A DNA stretch of 64,000 bases from Auraticoccus cholistanensis (GCF_009742705.1 NZ_WPCU01000001.1:7088-71087); one strand, 5' to 3'; positions 1 to 8,569 are shown, counted from the first letter of the stretch. The notes: generated from the letters alone by a model not told the origin. Program-made: numbers and translations.

Positions 1-631
1 CGTCGAGGCTGACCTCGAGGCCTTGTTCAGAGGCGGAGGCGGTGAGGCTGGTGGGTCCGTCGGTCCAGAGCCACAGGGGGTAGCCGACGACGGCCATGTC
101 CCAGTCGTTGAGGGTGGGTGGTGGACCGACCTGCGGGGTTCCGCCGGCGAACTGGATGTTGGCGATGACGGACAGGGCGACGGTGGTGGGGTCGACCTGC
201 GGTTCTTCGTCCTGCGCGGCCGGTTGGGCGGGTTCGTCCTCGGCGGGTGCGTCGTCGTCGGGTTGTGGTGGGGTGTCGATGTCGCAGCCGCTGTCGAAGC
301 CGGTGGCGATGAGGTCCTGGCAGTACGCCGAATCGGGATCCGGGCCAGACGCGACGTACGGGCGCGGGGCTTGCCATGCATGATCGACGTACTCCGAGGT
401 CCCGCGGCGGGAGGCCAGAGTCACGTCGCTCGACCTCGAAGGCGTGCCAGATCTCTCTGGCTGTGGGCGCTCCGACGGCAGCGTCGGCGTGTGTTTCGAC
501 TCGGCCGAGACCTCACACCGAACGGTGCGGCAGTATGCCCCGGTCTCTGCGCGCGCAGGTACCGCGGCGGAGGCGAGAATGAGCCCGAGCGCGACCAGCA
601 CCAAAGGTGATGCGCGAGAAATCAGGAGCAC
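1..631 (-). CDS. Secreted protein of unknown function (cut by window edge)
   Basis: The visible 210 codons begin at a GTG that lies 8 bases after an AGGAGG and run off the left edge. Residues 1-28 look like a Sec signal peptide (LVALGLILASAA core, cleavage near ARA-E). The mature part has four cysteines (about 34, 39, 104, 116), an acidic Pro-rich linker (119-148), and a conserved-looking stretch around 174-193 containing VVGYPLWLW. That last block resembles one seen in many actinobacterial secreted proteins of unknown function. The start overlaps the 3' end of the upstream lipoprotein gene by 10 bases, so the two are probably co-translated. I do not recognise a function. Confidence 0.75.
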   Translation of the reverse strand, partial: MLLISRASPLVLVALGLILASAAVPARAETGAYCRTVRCEVSAESKHTPTLPSERPQPERSGTPSRSSDVTLASRRGTSEYVDHAWQAPRPYVASGPDPDSAYCQDLIATGFDSGCDIDTPPQPDDDAPAEDEPAQPAAQDEEPQVDPTTVALSVIANIQFAGGTPQVGPPPTLNDWDMAVVGYPLWLWTDGPTSLTASASEQGLEVSLD

Positions 632-1185
632 TGTGGGGGCCTCCTGGACACCGATGGCTCAGAGCGGCCGTTGTGCGTCTTCCAGATCCCGTCCACCTTG
701 CGCATATCAATCGCGTCGACGGAATAGTCGAAGCCACGGTCGAATGTCTCGCCATCCTTTTCAAGGACGCGCTGGCGACTGTAGTCGGCACAGGAAGTGA
801 TGCGCGCTGTGTTGTCGTCGGGTGAGGCGGGGGGATCAGTAACCGTCGCCTTCCAGGTCATGGGGCCATCCAGCGTCAAACCGTCGCGGCGAAACCTGGC
901 CAATTCCCGAGTGTAGAAGTCGAGAAGTGGGCCACTGAAGTATGGGGCCAGTGTCTCCTCGGCATCCAGGTCCCCGCCTTGCTGGAACAGGTCCTCCGCC
1001 ACCTGCTGGCCTTCGTTGTAGGCCCTCAGTACGGCCTCAGACTCTCTCTCCTCCGGAGTGGGCGACTGCGCGGTGGGCGGCGCCGGCGTCGGGAGCACCG
1101 CCGTCGGGGCCGGCTCGGGCTCCGACCGGCACGCGGCGATGGGCAGCAGGAGCAGCAGGCTCACGGCAGCCAGCTGTCGACGCAT
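622..1185 (-). CDS. Small lipoprotein, probable
   Basis: The 187-residue product has a type II signal peptide ending in the lipobox I-A-A-C at about residue 20, followed by a Pro/Thr-rich linker of some 25 residues. The remainder is a compact soluble domain with an APYFSGPLLDFYTREL segment and two cysteines near the C-terminus. It is presumably anchored on the outer face of the membrane. I chose the ATG at 1185 over the in-frame GTG 15 bases upstream because a GAGGAG lies between the two, 5 bases before the ATG. It sits upstream of, and overlaps, the secreted protein gene at the window edge; the two look like a pair whose products act at the cell surface. Function unknown. Confidence 0.85.
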   Translation of the reverse strand: MRRQLAAVSLLLLLPIAACRSEPEPAPTAVLPTPAPPTAQSPTPEERESEAVLRAYNEGQQVAEDLFQQGGDLDAEETLAPYFSGPLLDFYTRELARFRRDGLTLDGPMTWKATVTDPPASPDDNTARITSCADYSRQRVLEKDGETFDRGFDYSVDAIDMRKVDGIWKTHNGRSEPSVSRRPPQCS

Positions 1186-1312
1186 GGAAGCTCCTCGCAC
1201 CGGGGTGGGTGGCCGGGTCGGCCGGGCGATGCGCTCGATTCTGCCATTCGGGTGGTCAATTGCCAGGGGTCAGCCGAGATCTGTGGATAACCGCCCCACC
1301 GCCCCGGACGCG

Positions 1313-1348
1313 CGACGGCCGGCCCCCAGCGCGTGGAGCCGGCCGTCG
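1313..1348 (-). terminator. GC-rich hairpin after the secreted GH76 gene
   Basis: An 11-bp perfect stem (CGACGGCCGGC with GCCGGCCGTCG) around a 14-base loop begins 12 bases after the stop codon of the mannanase gene. It has no T tract, which is usual for actinobacterial hairpin terminators. Position and stem length support termination; this is inference. Confidence 0.5.
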
Positions 1349-1359
1349 GGTCGTCCCGC

Positions 1360-2883
1360 TCAGCGCAGCAGCTGCACCGTGTCCAGGTTCAGGTAGGCCT
1401 GGTTGTCCGAGGCCTCGTCGAAGCGGACCTGGATGGAGTTGTGGCCGCGGCTCAGCGGCACCTTGAGGTCGACGGTCTGCCAGTCGTCCCAGCCGCCCGT
1501 GCCGGGGAACTCGAAGCGGGGGTCGACCACGCGCGAGTTCACCATCACCATGCGCGTCGCGTCGCCGTCGTCGCCGGCGTAGCGGAACCGGATGGTGTGG
1601 CTGCCGCCCTTGGCCACGTTGACGTTGAGCGTCACCTGCTGCCCGTCACGGTTCCAGCCGGCCAGGTAGCCGCGTCCGGTCCATCCGGGCTGGGTCGCCT
1701 CGGAGCTGATGTTGACCACCAAGCCGTTCTCGGCCTCGTAGGTCCCCGACTCGGCCAGCACGCCGCGGACCCCGTCCGGCGGCACGAGCAGCACCGCGGT
1801 CAGTCCCGAGCTGGCCGCCAGGCTCTGCAGCGGACCGCTGGAGGTGGGCGCCGACCAGTCGTGGCCCATCAGGTCGTCGGAGGTGCGGCGGTGGTTCCAC
1901 GCCTGGGTCGCGTTGTCCTGCAGCTGCTCCAGGTACTGCGTCTGCCCGTGCTCCTGCACCAGGTCGACCAGCGCTCGCACCAGCAGCGACTTGAAGCCGC
2001 CGCCGTCCCCGATGCCCTCGTTGCGGAAGGTGCCGCCGTTGGTCAGCCGCGTGGTCACCCAGTCGGCCGACCGGACCGCCTTGGTCAGGTACTCCTGCTC
2101 GCCGGTCACCTCGTGCAGCGCGGTCGCCGCGCCGATGTAGGTGCCGAAGTTGTACGTGAAGTCCCACCGCACCAGGGTGCCCTCGCCCTCCCAGTGGTCG
2201 TGGACGTGGCCGTCCTCCTCCACCAGGTTCTCGTCCACCCAGTCGAACAGCAGCTGGGCACGCTCCAGGTACACCTCCTCGCCGGTGTGCCGGGCCAGCG
2301 CCACCGCCGTCATGGCCGCCGGGGCGTTGGTCGCCACGTTCTTCTGGTCCTGCACCGACTGGCGCCACCAGATGCCGCCGCCGTAGGTGTCGTCCCAGTC
2401 GGCCCAGATCCGGTCGAACAGCTCCACCGACGTCTGCAGGTAGCGCTCGTCACCGGTCAGCTCGTAGGCCCGGGCCGCCCCCATCGCCCACCAGTTGACG
2501 TCGTCGTTGAAGTCGGAGCCGAAGGTCGGGTAGTGCGCGGTGAAGCCGTCGTAGACGTCGTCGATCATCGCCCGGTAGCGGGGGTCGCCGGTGGTCTCCC
2601 AGGCGTCCATCACCACCTCCCACAGCCGTCCCTCCCACCAGAAGTCGCTGTACCGGCCGCCCTCCGGGCCCACGCCGCCACGGCCCCGGCCGTCGGAGTA
2701 GGTGGTGAAGTACTTCTCCTCCGGGTCCCAGAAGGCGTCGACGTAGGCGGCCATCGCCTCCTCGGCCGTCGACTCCGTGGTGGCCGACGCGGGAGCGGCC
2801 GGCAGCAGCAGCGCCAGCAGGGCCAGCAGCAGGGGTGGCGCGATGAGGTGGCGGCGCCGGCGCCGGATCGTCGTTGATCGCAT
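1360..2883 (-). CDS. Secreted GH76 alpha-1,6-mannanase with C-terminal CBM
   Basis: This 507-residue enzyme has an N-terminal Sec signal peptide (RRRRR start, Leu-rich core, cleavage near ASA at 34). A GH76 (alpha/alpha)6 domain covers about 40-370 and carries the paired catalytic aspartates D127-D128 in the FNDDVNWWAM motif. Residues 380-507 form a carbohydrate-binding beta-sandwich of CBM6/CBM35 type (TYEAENG at its start, AYLNLDTVQL at its end). GH76 enzymes are endo-alpha-1,6-mannanases acting on fungal mannan or mycobacterial-type lipomannan backbones. It is transcribed away from a sugar importer and a second, cytoplasmic GH76 gene, so it probably makes the oligosaccharides they use. No Shine-Dalgarno sequence precedes the ATG; the promoter suggests a leaderless mRNA. 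Confidence 0.92.
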   Translation of the reverse strand: MRSTTIRRRRRHLIAPPLLLALLALLLPAAPASATTESTAEEAMAAYVDAFWDPEEKYFTTYSDGRGRGGVGPEGGRYSDFWWEGRLWEVVMDAWETTGDPRYRAMIDDVYDGFTAHYPTFGSDFNDDVNWWAMGAARAYELTGDERYLQTSVELFDRIWADWDDTYGGGIWWRQSVQDQKNVATNAPAAMTAVALARHTGEEVYLERAQLLFDWVDENLVEEDGHVHDHWEGEGTLVRWDFTYNFGTYIGAATALHEVTGEQEYLTKAVRSADWVTTRLTNGGTFRNEGIGDGGGFKSLLVRALVDLVQEHGQTQYLEQLQDNATQAWNHRRTSDDLMGHDWSAPTSSGPLQSLAASSGLTAVLLVPPDGVRGVLAESGTYEAENGLVVNISSEATQPGWTGRGYLAGWNRDGQQVTLNVNVAKGGSHTIRFRYAGDDGDATRMVMVNSRVVDPRFEFPGTGGWDDWQTVDLKVPLSRGHNSIQVRFDEASDNQAYLNLDTVQLLR

Positions 2884-2891
2884 GGCTGGCG

Positions 2892-2921
2892 ACGCTAGGC
2901 CGCCGTCGCGGGGACCGTCAA
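2892..2921 (-). promoter_or_regulatory. Promoter of GH76 gene, probably leaderless
   Basis: On the minus strand TTGACG, an 18-base spacer and TAGCGT lie only 8 bases before the ATG at 2883. Transcription should therefore start at or next to the start codon. The -35 region reads ACCCTTGACG and is mirrored exactly at 2962-2971 for the divergent importer operon. Confidence 0.6.
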
Positions 2922-2961
2922 GGGTCTACGCACATTGCACCGGTACGGAATATGCACAAGC

Positions 2962-2996
2962 ACCCTTGACGACGACCGCAGGCATATGAATATATG
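2962..2996 (+). promoter_or_regulatory. Promoter of mannan importer with AT-rich operator candidate
   Basis: TTGACG (2966-2971), a 17-base spacer and AATATA (2989-2994) form a plausible promoter for the importer operon. The -10 region overlaps the dyad CATAT-GAAT-ATATG (2983-2996). The sequence GGCATATGAATATA recurs, less one base, upstream of the chimeric repressor gene near 8.56 kb, so it may be that repressor's operator. Binding is inferred, not shown. Confidence 0.5.
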
Positions 2997-3025
2997 TGAC
3001 CCACACGACGGCAGAGGAGCTCAGC

Positions 3026-3991
3026 GTGACCTCGATCATGGACAGCGCGGTCCGTGGCCAACCGGCGGTGCCCCCGACGGGCCCACCCGCGGCGAAGCCA
3101 CCGCCACGCCTGCTGCCACCGGCCACCACCCGGCGCCAGCAGGCCGTCAACGGCTGGCTGTTCATCGCCGTCCCGGTGCTGCTGTTCATCGCCTTCTTCG
3201 CCATCCCGATCGTGGCGGCGCTGGTGCTGAGCCTCACCGACTACGCGATCATCGGCGACTTCGAGTTCGTCGGGCTCGACAACTACACCCGGATCTTCGG
3301 CGACTCCTTCTTCTGGATCGCGCTGCGCAACACCGCCTACTACACCGCGCTGTACGTGCCGCTGGGAATCGCGGTGGCCCTGGGCTCGGCGCTGCTGCTG
3401 AACCGCGACGCCCGGGCGGCGCGGATCTTCCGCACCCTGTTCTACATCCCCGTGGTGTCCTCCACGGTGGCCACCGCCTCCATCTGGTTCTGGCTGCTGA
3501 ACCCCCAGTACGGCGTCTTCAACGTGGTCCTGGGCTGGTTCGGCATCGACGGCCCGGCCTGGCTCTACGAGTCGGCCTGGGCCATGCCGGCCATCGTGGT
3601 GATGAGCGTGTGGGCCGGCTTCGGCGCCAACATGGTGATCTTCCTCGGCGGCCTGCAGGGGGTGCCCCGCGACCTCTACGAGGCGGCCAGGATCGACGGG
3701 GCCAACGCCTGGCAGCAGTTCCGCCACGTCACCCTGCCCGGCATCTCGCGGGTGATGTTCCTGGTCTCCACGCTGCAGATCATCGGCGCCTTCCAGGTCT
3801 TCGACCAGGCCTTCATCCTGACCAAGGGCGGCCCCGGCAACTCCACGGTGACGATGGTCTACTACATCTTCGACCGCGGCTTCGACTCCCTCGAGATGGG
3901 CTACGCCTCGGCGCTGAGCTTCGTGCTCTTCCTCATCATCATGGTCTTCTCGCTCATCAACGCCCGGGTCAACAAGGTGGGTGAGAGCTGA
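3026..3991 (+). CDS. CUT1 sugar ABC transporter permease (MalF type)
   Basis: This 321-residue inner-membrane permease has a soluble N-terminus of about 40 residues and then six predicted helices. The cytoplasmic EAA loop (EAARIDGANAWQQFRHVTLPG) docks the ATPase. A GTG start at 3026 is preferred over the one 30 bases upstream because an AGAGGAG sits 6 bases before it. The stop overlaps the next permease start by one base. With the permease, binding protein and GH76 enzyme that follow, it should import manno-oligosaccharides. No ATPase gene accompanies it. Confidence 0.92.
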   Translation: MTSIMDSAVRGQPAVPPTGPPAAKPPPRLLPPATTRRQQAVNGWLFIAVPVLLFIAFFAIPIVAALVLSLTDYAIIGDFEFVGLDNYTRIFGDSFFWIALRNTAYYTALYVPLGIAVALGSALLLNRDARAARIFRTLFYIPVVSSTVATASIWFWLLNPQYGVFNVVLGWFGIDGPAWLYESAWAMPAIVVMSVWAGFGANMVIFLGGLQGVPRDLYEAARIDGANAWQQFRHVTLPGISRVMFLVSTLQIIGAFQVFDQAFILTKGGPGNSTVTMVYYIFDRGFDSLEMGYASALSFVLFLIIMVFSLINARVNKVGES

Positions 3992-4941
3992 TGGCCACCG
4001 TCTCGCTGCCCCCCGCGACCGCCGGCACCCCGGCGCCCGCACCCGGCGCCCAGCCGCTGCGCCGCCGCCGGCGCCGCACACCGCTGCAGCAGCTCGGGCG
4101 GGTGGCGTGGTGGATCGGCTGCATCGCGATCTCCTTCGCCACGGTCATGCCGTTCGTCTGGACGCTTGCCACCTCGCTCAAGCCGCCGGGCGAGGTGCTG
4201 GGCAGCTACCTGTCGATCATCCCCGACCGGCCCACCCTGGAGAACTACGTCGCGGTCTTCACCGACACCCCGTTCGCCTCCTACCTGGGGAACTCGGCCT
4301 ACCTGGCGATCGCCGGCACGGTGACCAACCTCTTCTTCGGCGCCCTGGGCGGCTACTCGCTGGCCAAGCTGCGCTTCCGCGGCCGGACGTCGGTGTTCGC
4401 GGTGTTCCTCGGCTCCATGATGGTGCCGGGCGTGATCACCATGGTGCCCACCTTCCTGGTGCTGCGGCACTTCCCGCTGGCCGGCGGCAACGACCTCTTC
4501 GGCGACGGCGGCTTCGGGTTCATCAACACCTTCTGGGCCGTCATCCTGCCCGGGGCCGCCGGACCCTTCGCCGTCTTCTTCATGAAGCAGTTCTTCCAGT
4601 CGCTGCCCGACGAGCTCGGTGAGGCGGCCCGCATCGACGGCGCCGGAGAGTTCCGCATCTTCGCCCGGGTCTACCTGCCGCTGGCCAAGGCCGGTCTGGC
4701 CGTGCTCGGGGTGATGACGCTGCAGGGCGGTTGGAACGCCTTCCTGTGGCCGCTGATCGTGCTCAACGACGAACGGATGCTGACCGTCCAGGTGGCGCTG
4801 TCCTCCTTCGTCAACGAGCGCACCACCGACTTCGGCCCGCTGATGGCCGGAACCATCCTCACCAGCGTGCCGATGCTCGTGCTCTTCCTCGTCTGCCAGC
4901 GCTGGATCATCGAGGGCATCGCCCACATCGGCTCCAAGTGA
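3991..4941 (+). CDS. CUT1 sugar ABC transporter permease (MalG type)
   Basis: This is the second membrane subunit of the importer, 316 residues. It has an Ala/Pro/Arg-rich cytoplasmic N-terminus, about six membrane segments, and the EAA loop EAARIDGAGEFRIFARVYLPL near residues 211-231. The C-terminus QRWIIEGIAHIGSK is typical of MalG-like permeases. Its ATG overlaps the TGA of the first permease (TGATG), so translation is coupled. The expected partners are the upstream permease and the downstream binding protein. Confidence 0.92.
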   Translation: MATVSLPPATAGTPAPAPGAQPLRRRRRRTPLQQLGRVAWWIGCIAISFATVMPFVWTLATSLKPPGEVLGSYLSIIPDRPTLENYVAVFTDTPFASYLGNSAYLAIAGTVTNLFFGALGGYSLAKLRFRGRTSVFAVFLGSMMVPGVITMVPTFLVLRHFPLAGGNDLFGDGGFGFINTFWAVILPGAAGPFAVFFMKQFFQSLPDELGEAARIDGAGEFRIFARVYLPLAKAGLAVLGVMTLQGGWNAFLWPLIVLNDERMLTVQVALSSFVNERTTDFGPLMAGTILTSVPMLVLFLVCQRWIIEGIAHIGSK

Positions 4942-5011
4942 GACGCGCCCTCCCGCACCACACCCGTCCCACCACCACCGTCACGACGACGTGACCGAAA
5001 GGACCACCACG

Positions 5012-6277
5012 ATGAAGCTCTCACGCCGGGCGTTCGGAACCCTCGCCCTCGGGGCCGCGGCCGGGGCCGGCCTCACCGCCTGCAGCGGGCCCGCCTCCGG
5101 AGGTGCCGGAGGAGGTGGTGGCGCGAGCGGTGACATCACCTTCTGGGGCAGCTGGGTCGGCGACCAGGCCAAGCAGATGGAGGAGCAGGTCGCCCTGTTC
5201 AACTCCGCCCAGTCCGCCCTCACGGTGCGCTACGTGCAGCAGAAGGAGCTGGAGCAGAAGCTGCTCACCGGGCTGGCCAGCGGGCAGGTCCCCGACATCG
5301 TGCTGTGGGACCGGTTTCAGACCTCGCTGTACGTGCCCAAGGGGGCGCTGCAGTCGATCAGCGACCGGGTCAGCGAGGACGGCGTCGACGTCGGCCAGCT
5401 CTACGACCAGGCCGTGGGGGAGATGACGGTGGAGGACCAGCTGTACGGCCTGCCGCTCATCGTGGACAACCGCTCGCTGTTCTACAACGAGGAGATCCTG
5501 GCCGACGCCGGCGTCGAGCCGCCCACCACCTGGGAGGAGCTGCTCAGCGTCGCCGAGGCCACCACCAGGCGCTCCGGCGGCAAGCTCGAGGTGGCCGGCT
5601 TCGCCCTCGACGACCCCGGCCTGTTCAGCATGTGGATCCGCCAGGCCGGCGGCAAGATGCTCAACGACGACAACCAGACGGTCGCCTTCAACTCCCCCGA
5701 GGGGCTGGCGGTGCTGCAGTTCTGGCAGCAGCTGATGGACGCCGGCGTGTACGAGCTCGGCTTCGGCAAGGGCGGCGCCCCCTTCGCCGAGAAGAAGGTG
5801 GGCCTGGCCTACACCGGACCCTGGTCGTTCACCGACTTCGACAAGGTCGACGACCTCGTCTACGGCACCACCGAGCCGGTGGCCGGACCGGGCGGCGGCA
5901 AGGCCGCGGGCATGGGCGGGTTCGGTCTGGCCATCCCCGAGGGCGCCCGCAACGCCGACGGCGCCTGGGAGTTCATGAAGTGGTGGTGCGCCGACCCGGC
6001 CAACGCGCTGCAGTTCGGCAAGATCTCCGGCCAGATCCCGGCCAACCGGACCGCGGCCAACGACGCCTACTTCACCGAGGACGAGAAGTACGAGGCGCTG
6101 GTGGCGACCATGGAGTACGCCACCGTCCGCCCGGCGGTGGCCGGCTACTCCGACATGGAGGGCAAGGGCCTGATCCCCAACCTGGAGAAGTTCCTCTCCG
6201 GCGAGCTGGGCGCGGAGGAGGCGCTGGCCACGGCGGAGTCCATGGGCAACCAGGTGCTGGCCGAGAACAGGAAGTGA
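5012..6277 (+). CDS. Sugar-binding lipoprotein of ABC importer (Tat signal)
   Basis: This 421-residue extracellular solute-binding protein family 1 member delivers substrate to the two permeases upstream. The signal carries a twin-arginine motif (LSRRAFG) and a lipobox ending at C24 (GLTAC), so it is probably Tat-exported and lipid-anchored. The mature protein keeps the usual two-lobe features (ITFWGSWVGDQ at the start, AYTGPWSF in the middle). The ATG at 5012 follows GAAAGGA by 8 bases and is preferred over an upstream GTG. Given the flanking GH76 genes, the ligand is probably an alpha-1,6-manno-oligosaccharide. Confidence 0.92.
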   Translation: MKLSRRAFGTLALGAAAGAGLTACSGPASGGAGGGGGASGDITFWGSWVGDQAKQMEEQVALFNSAQSALTVRYVQQKELEQKLLTGLASGQVPDIVLWDRFQTSLYVPKGALQSISDRVSEDGVDVGQLYDQAVGEMTVEDQLYGLPLIVDNRSLFYNEEILADAGVEPPTTWEELLSVAEATTRRSGGKLEVAGFALDDPGLFSMWIRQAGGKMLNDDNQTVAFNSPEGLAVLQFWQQLMDAGVYELGFGKGGAPFAEKKVGLAYTGPWSFTDFDKVDDLVYGTTEPVAGPGGGKAAGMGGFGLAIPEGARNADGAWEFMKWWCADPANALQFGKISGQIPANRTAANDAYFTEDEKYEALVATMEYATVRPAVAGYSDMEGKGLIPNLEKFLSGELGAEEALATAESMGNQVLAENRK

Positions 6278-6279
6278 AC

Positions 6280-7389
6280 GTGAGCACAGACGTCGACAGC
6301 ACTCCCACCGCCCTCACCCGGGCGTGGGAGGCCCGCGCCGACGTGGCCCAGGCCAGCCTGGACCACTGGTTCGGCGCCCCCGAGCCGCAGCGGTGGCACA
6401 ACACCCACCCACCGGGCGACGACGCGGTCTTCAACTACTGGTGGCTGGCCCACGTCGTGGACGTCCGGGTCGACGCCTGGCACCGCACCGGTGACCCGGC
6501 GTGGCTCGCCGACGCCGCCGCCGTCGCCGACCACATCCAGGCCCGCAACGCCGGCGTCCTGTTCAACGACTACTTCGACGACATGCTCTGGTACGCGCTC
6601 GCCCTGCTGCGGCTGCACCGGGCCGGCGGCGAGCGGCGCCACCTCGACAGCGCGGTGTCGCTGTGGCAGCACGTCGTCGAGGAGGGCTGGAACGACACCC
6701 TGGGCGAGAGCCTCGCCTGGCGCAAGCAGTCGCTGCAGTACAAGAACACGCCGGCCAACGGGCCGCTGGTGATCCTGTCGGCCCGGCTGCACGAGGTGAC
6801 CGGCGACCCGCGCTGCCTGCCCTACGCCCAGCAGGCGCTGAGCTGGCTGGAGGAGAACCTCGTCGAGGCCAGCGGGTTCGTCCACGACGGGGTGAACCGC
6901 GAGGGCGACGGCCGCATCGACACCCACTGGCGCTTCACCTACAACCAGGGCCTCTACGTCGGGGCGCTGGTGGCTCTCGAGGCGGTGACGGGGGAGGCCG
7001 GGCTCGTCGAGCGGGCGGAGCGGACCGCGCTGACCACCCTGGAGGAGCTGGCCGAGGACGGCCTCTTCCGCGACGAGGGCGACGGCGGTGACGTGGGCCT
7101 GTTCAAGGGCGTGGCCTACCGCTACCTGGGCGTGCTCGTGGACCGGCTGGCGGCCGGCGACGGGGCGGGGTCCGCGGCCACCCGGCAGCGGCTGGTCGAC
7201 TTCGTCCGCTCCAGCACCGACGCGCTGTGGGAGCGCTGCGTGGTGGACGGCCACCTGCTGCCGGCGAACGACTGGAAGTCGCCGGCCCGCGGGACCATCC
7301 CCTACTCGACGCTGCTCAGCGCGATCAAGGCCACCGAGCTGCGGACGCGGCTGGAGGAGGGACGGCCGGCGGACTCACGCCTGGCGTGA
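6280..7389 (+). CDS. Cytoplasmic GH76-family glycosidase
   Basis: This 369-residue protein aligns by eye with the catalytic domain of the secreted mannanase at the left of the locus: it shares the DD pair (D100-D101, in FNDYFDDMLWYA), and QSLQYKNTPANGP and FTYNQGLYVGA match QSVQDQKNVATNAP and FTYNFGTYIGA. It has neither signal peptide nor CBM, so it should work in the cytoplasm on imported oligosaccharides. The GTG start is 5 bases after AGGAAG and 2 bases after the stop of the binding-protein gene, the last of a four-gene operon. The 3' end overlaps the convergent regulator gene by 15 bases. Confidence 0.88.
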   Translation: MSTDVDSTPTALTRAWEARADVAQASLDHWFGAPEPQRWHNTHPPGDDAVFNYWWLAHVVDVRVDAWHRTGDPAWLADAAAVADHIQARNAGVLFNDYFDDMLWYALALLRLHRAGGERRHLDSAVSLWQHVVEEGWNDTLGESLAWRKQSLQYKNTPANGPLVILSARLHEVTGDPRCLPYAQQALSWLEENLVEASGFVHDGVNREGDGRIDTHWRFTYNQGLYVGALVALEAVTGEAGLVERAERTALTTLEELAEDGLFRDEGDGGDVGLFKGVAYRYLGVLVDRLAAGDGAGSAATRQRLVDFVRSSTDALWERCVVDGHLLPANDWKSPARGTIPYSTLLSAIKATELRTRLEEGRPADSRLA

Positions 7390-8511
7390 GCGCCGCCGCC
7401 GGATCCGGGTCGTCGAGACGCCCTCGACGACCCGGGCCGGCAGCAGCTCCTTGCGGATCGCGGCCGGCTCGGCGATCTGGCGCACCGCCTGCTCGACGGC
7501 GAAGCGCCCCATCTGCTCCTGGTCCTGGTGGGCGTGGGTGTAGCGGAAGGCGGCCAGGTCGAACGTCCGGTCCGGGTGGTCGAAGCAGACGATGCTGCGG
7601 TCGGCGGGCACCTCCAGCCCCTCGCGCCGGCACGCCTCGTGCAGCAGCAGCGCGATGTTGTACTCGGTGGCCACGAACGCCGTCAGCTCCGGGTGGGCCG
7701 CCACGAACTGCTGCAGGTTCGCCACGTCGGTGTGCAGGTCGCCGTCCAGGGACGGCTGGGTGGAGCGCACGTCGGTGAACACGGCCGCCTCGTCGTGCGG
7801 CACGGCGAAGGTCGCGTGGGCGAGCAGGAACCCCTGCCGGCGCTCCTCCAGGGTGGAGATGTGCGTGGGGGCGCTGACGAAGCCGATCGCGTGGTGCCCC
7901 AGGTCGAACAGGTGCTCGGTGAGCGCCCGGGCCGCGGCGAGGTTGTCGGAGCTGATGGTCGAGACCGGGAAGCGTTCCAGCACCCGGTCCACGATCACCA
8001 GCGGGAAACCCCGGGCCACCAGCTCCAGCACGGCGGGAGCCACGTACTCCGAGGAGCTCGGTTCCAGCACCAGCGCCTGGATCCCGCTGGCCACCAGCTC
8101 GCGGATCAGCCGCTCCTCACCCTGCGGGTCGCCGTGCGAGCGGCGGGGGACCAGGTTCGCCCGTCCCGCCGCGCTGTCCAGCAGCGAGCCCAGCAGGTGC
8201 GTGCCGAAGGTGTCGTCGAAGTTGGTCAGCACGCAGCCGACCAGCGGGAGCGGGGCCTCGGCCGCCGGCGCCGGTTCGGCACCCGGAGCGCTCTCGGGGG
8301 CCTGCCGGGTGACGAACGTGCCCAGCCGCGGCCGACGGACGATCATCCCGTCCTGGCGCAGCAGCTCCAGCGCCTTCTTCACCGTGATCGTGCTGACGTC
8401 CTGCTCGCGCGCCAGCTCCACCTCGGTGGGCAGCCGGGCCCCGACGGCCAGCCGGCCGTCCTCGATGTCGGCACGCAGCCGCTCGTAGAGCTGGCGGTAC
8501 AGGGCGGCCAC
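7375..8511 (-). CDS. GntR/LacI chimeric transcriptional repressor
   Basis: The product (378 residues) joins an N-terminal GntR winged helix (about 1-70, ALYRQLYERLRADIEDGR then LPTEVELAREQDVSTITVKK) to a LacI-type periplasmic-binding domain (about 100-370), the arrangement of Bacillus AraR. Such proteins respond to a sugar ligand. The open frame continues upstream to 8598. I chose the GTG at 8511 because the GntR domain starts right after it and a -10-like TATAAG lies inside the longer frame; its ribosome site is weak. Between the GH76 operon and the next importer, it could control either one. A motif upstream matches the GH76/importer promoter, favouring that target. Confidence 0.85.
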   Translation of the reverse strand: MAALYRQLYERLRADIEDGRLAVGARLPTEVELAREQDVSTITVKKALELLRQDGMIVRRPRLGTFVTRQAPESAPGAEPAPAAEAPLPLVGCVLTNFDDTFGTHLLGSLLDSAAGRANLVPRRSHGDPQGEERLIRELVASGIQALVLEPSSSEYVAPAVLELVARGFPLVIVDRVLERFPVSTISSDNLAAARALTEHLFDLGHHAIGFVSAPTHISTLEERRQGFLLAHATFAVPHDEAAVFTDVRSTQPSLDGDLHTDVANLQQFVAAHPELTAFVATEYNIALLLHEACRREGLEVPADRSIVCFDHPDRTFDLAAFRYTHAHQDQEQMGRFAVEQAVRQIAEPAAIRKELLPARVVEGVSTTRIRRRRSRQA

Positions 8512-8555
8512 AGGCGCTCGCTTCGGGTGCGGAGGCGCGGGCGCGCCTGACTTCC

Positions 8556-8569
8556 TTATATTCAATGCC
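8556..8569 (-). promoter_or_regulatory. Operator candidate upstream of chimeric repressor
   Basis: On the minus strand the sequence reads GGCATTGAATATAA. It matches GGCATATGAATATA at 2981-2994 apart from one inserted base. It includes a -10-like TATAAG 45 bases before the GTG. A shared site at both promoters would fit autoregulation plus control of the mannan locus. Confidence 0.4.

Noticed and set aside
1333-2877. Long open frame on the plus strand antisense to the secreted mannanase gene
   Set aside because: It is a shadow caused by high GC: its translation is rich in Val, Arg, His and Gln repeats and has no domain, while the minus strand encodes a complete GH76 protein.
7375-7389. Overlap of the GH76 and repressor genes as a sign of a frameshift or error
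   Set aside because: Both genes have full-length domains and proper stops; a 15-base convergent overlap is unremarkable in compact genomes.
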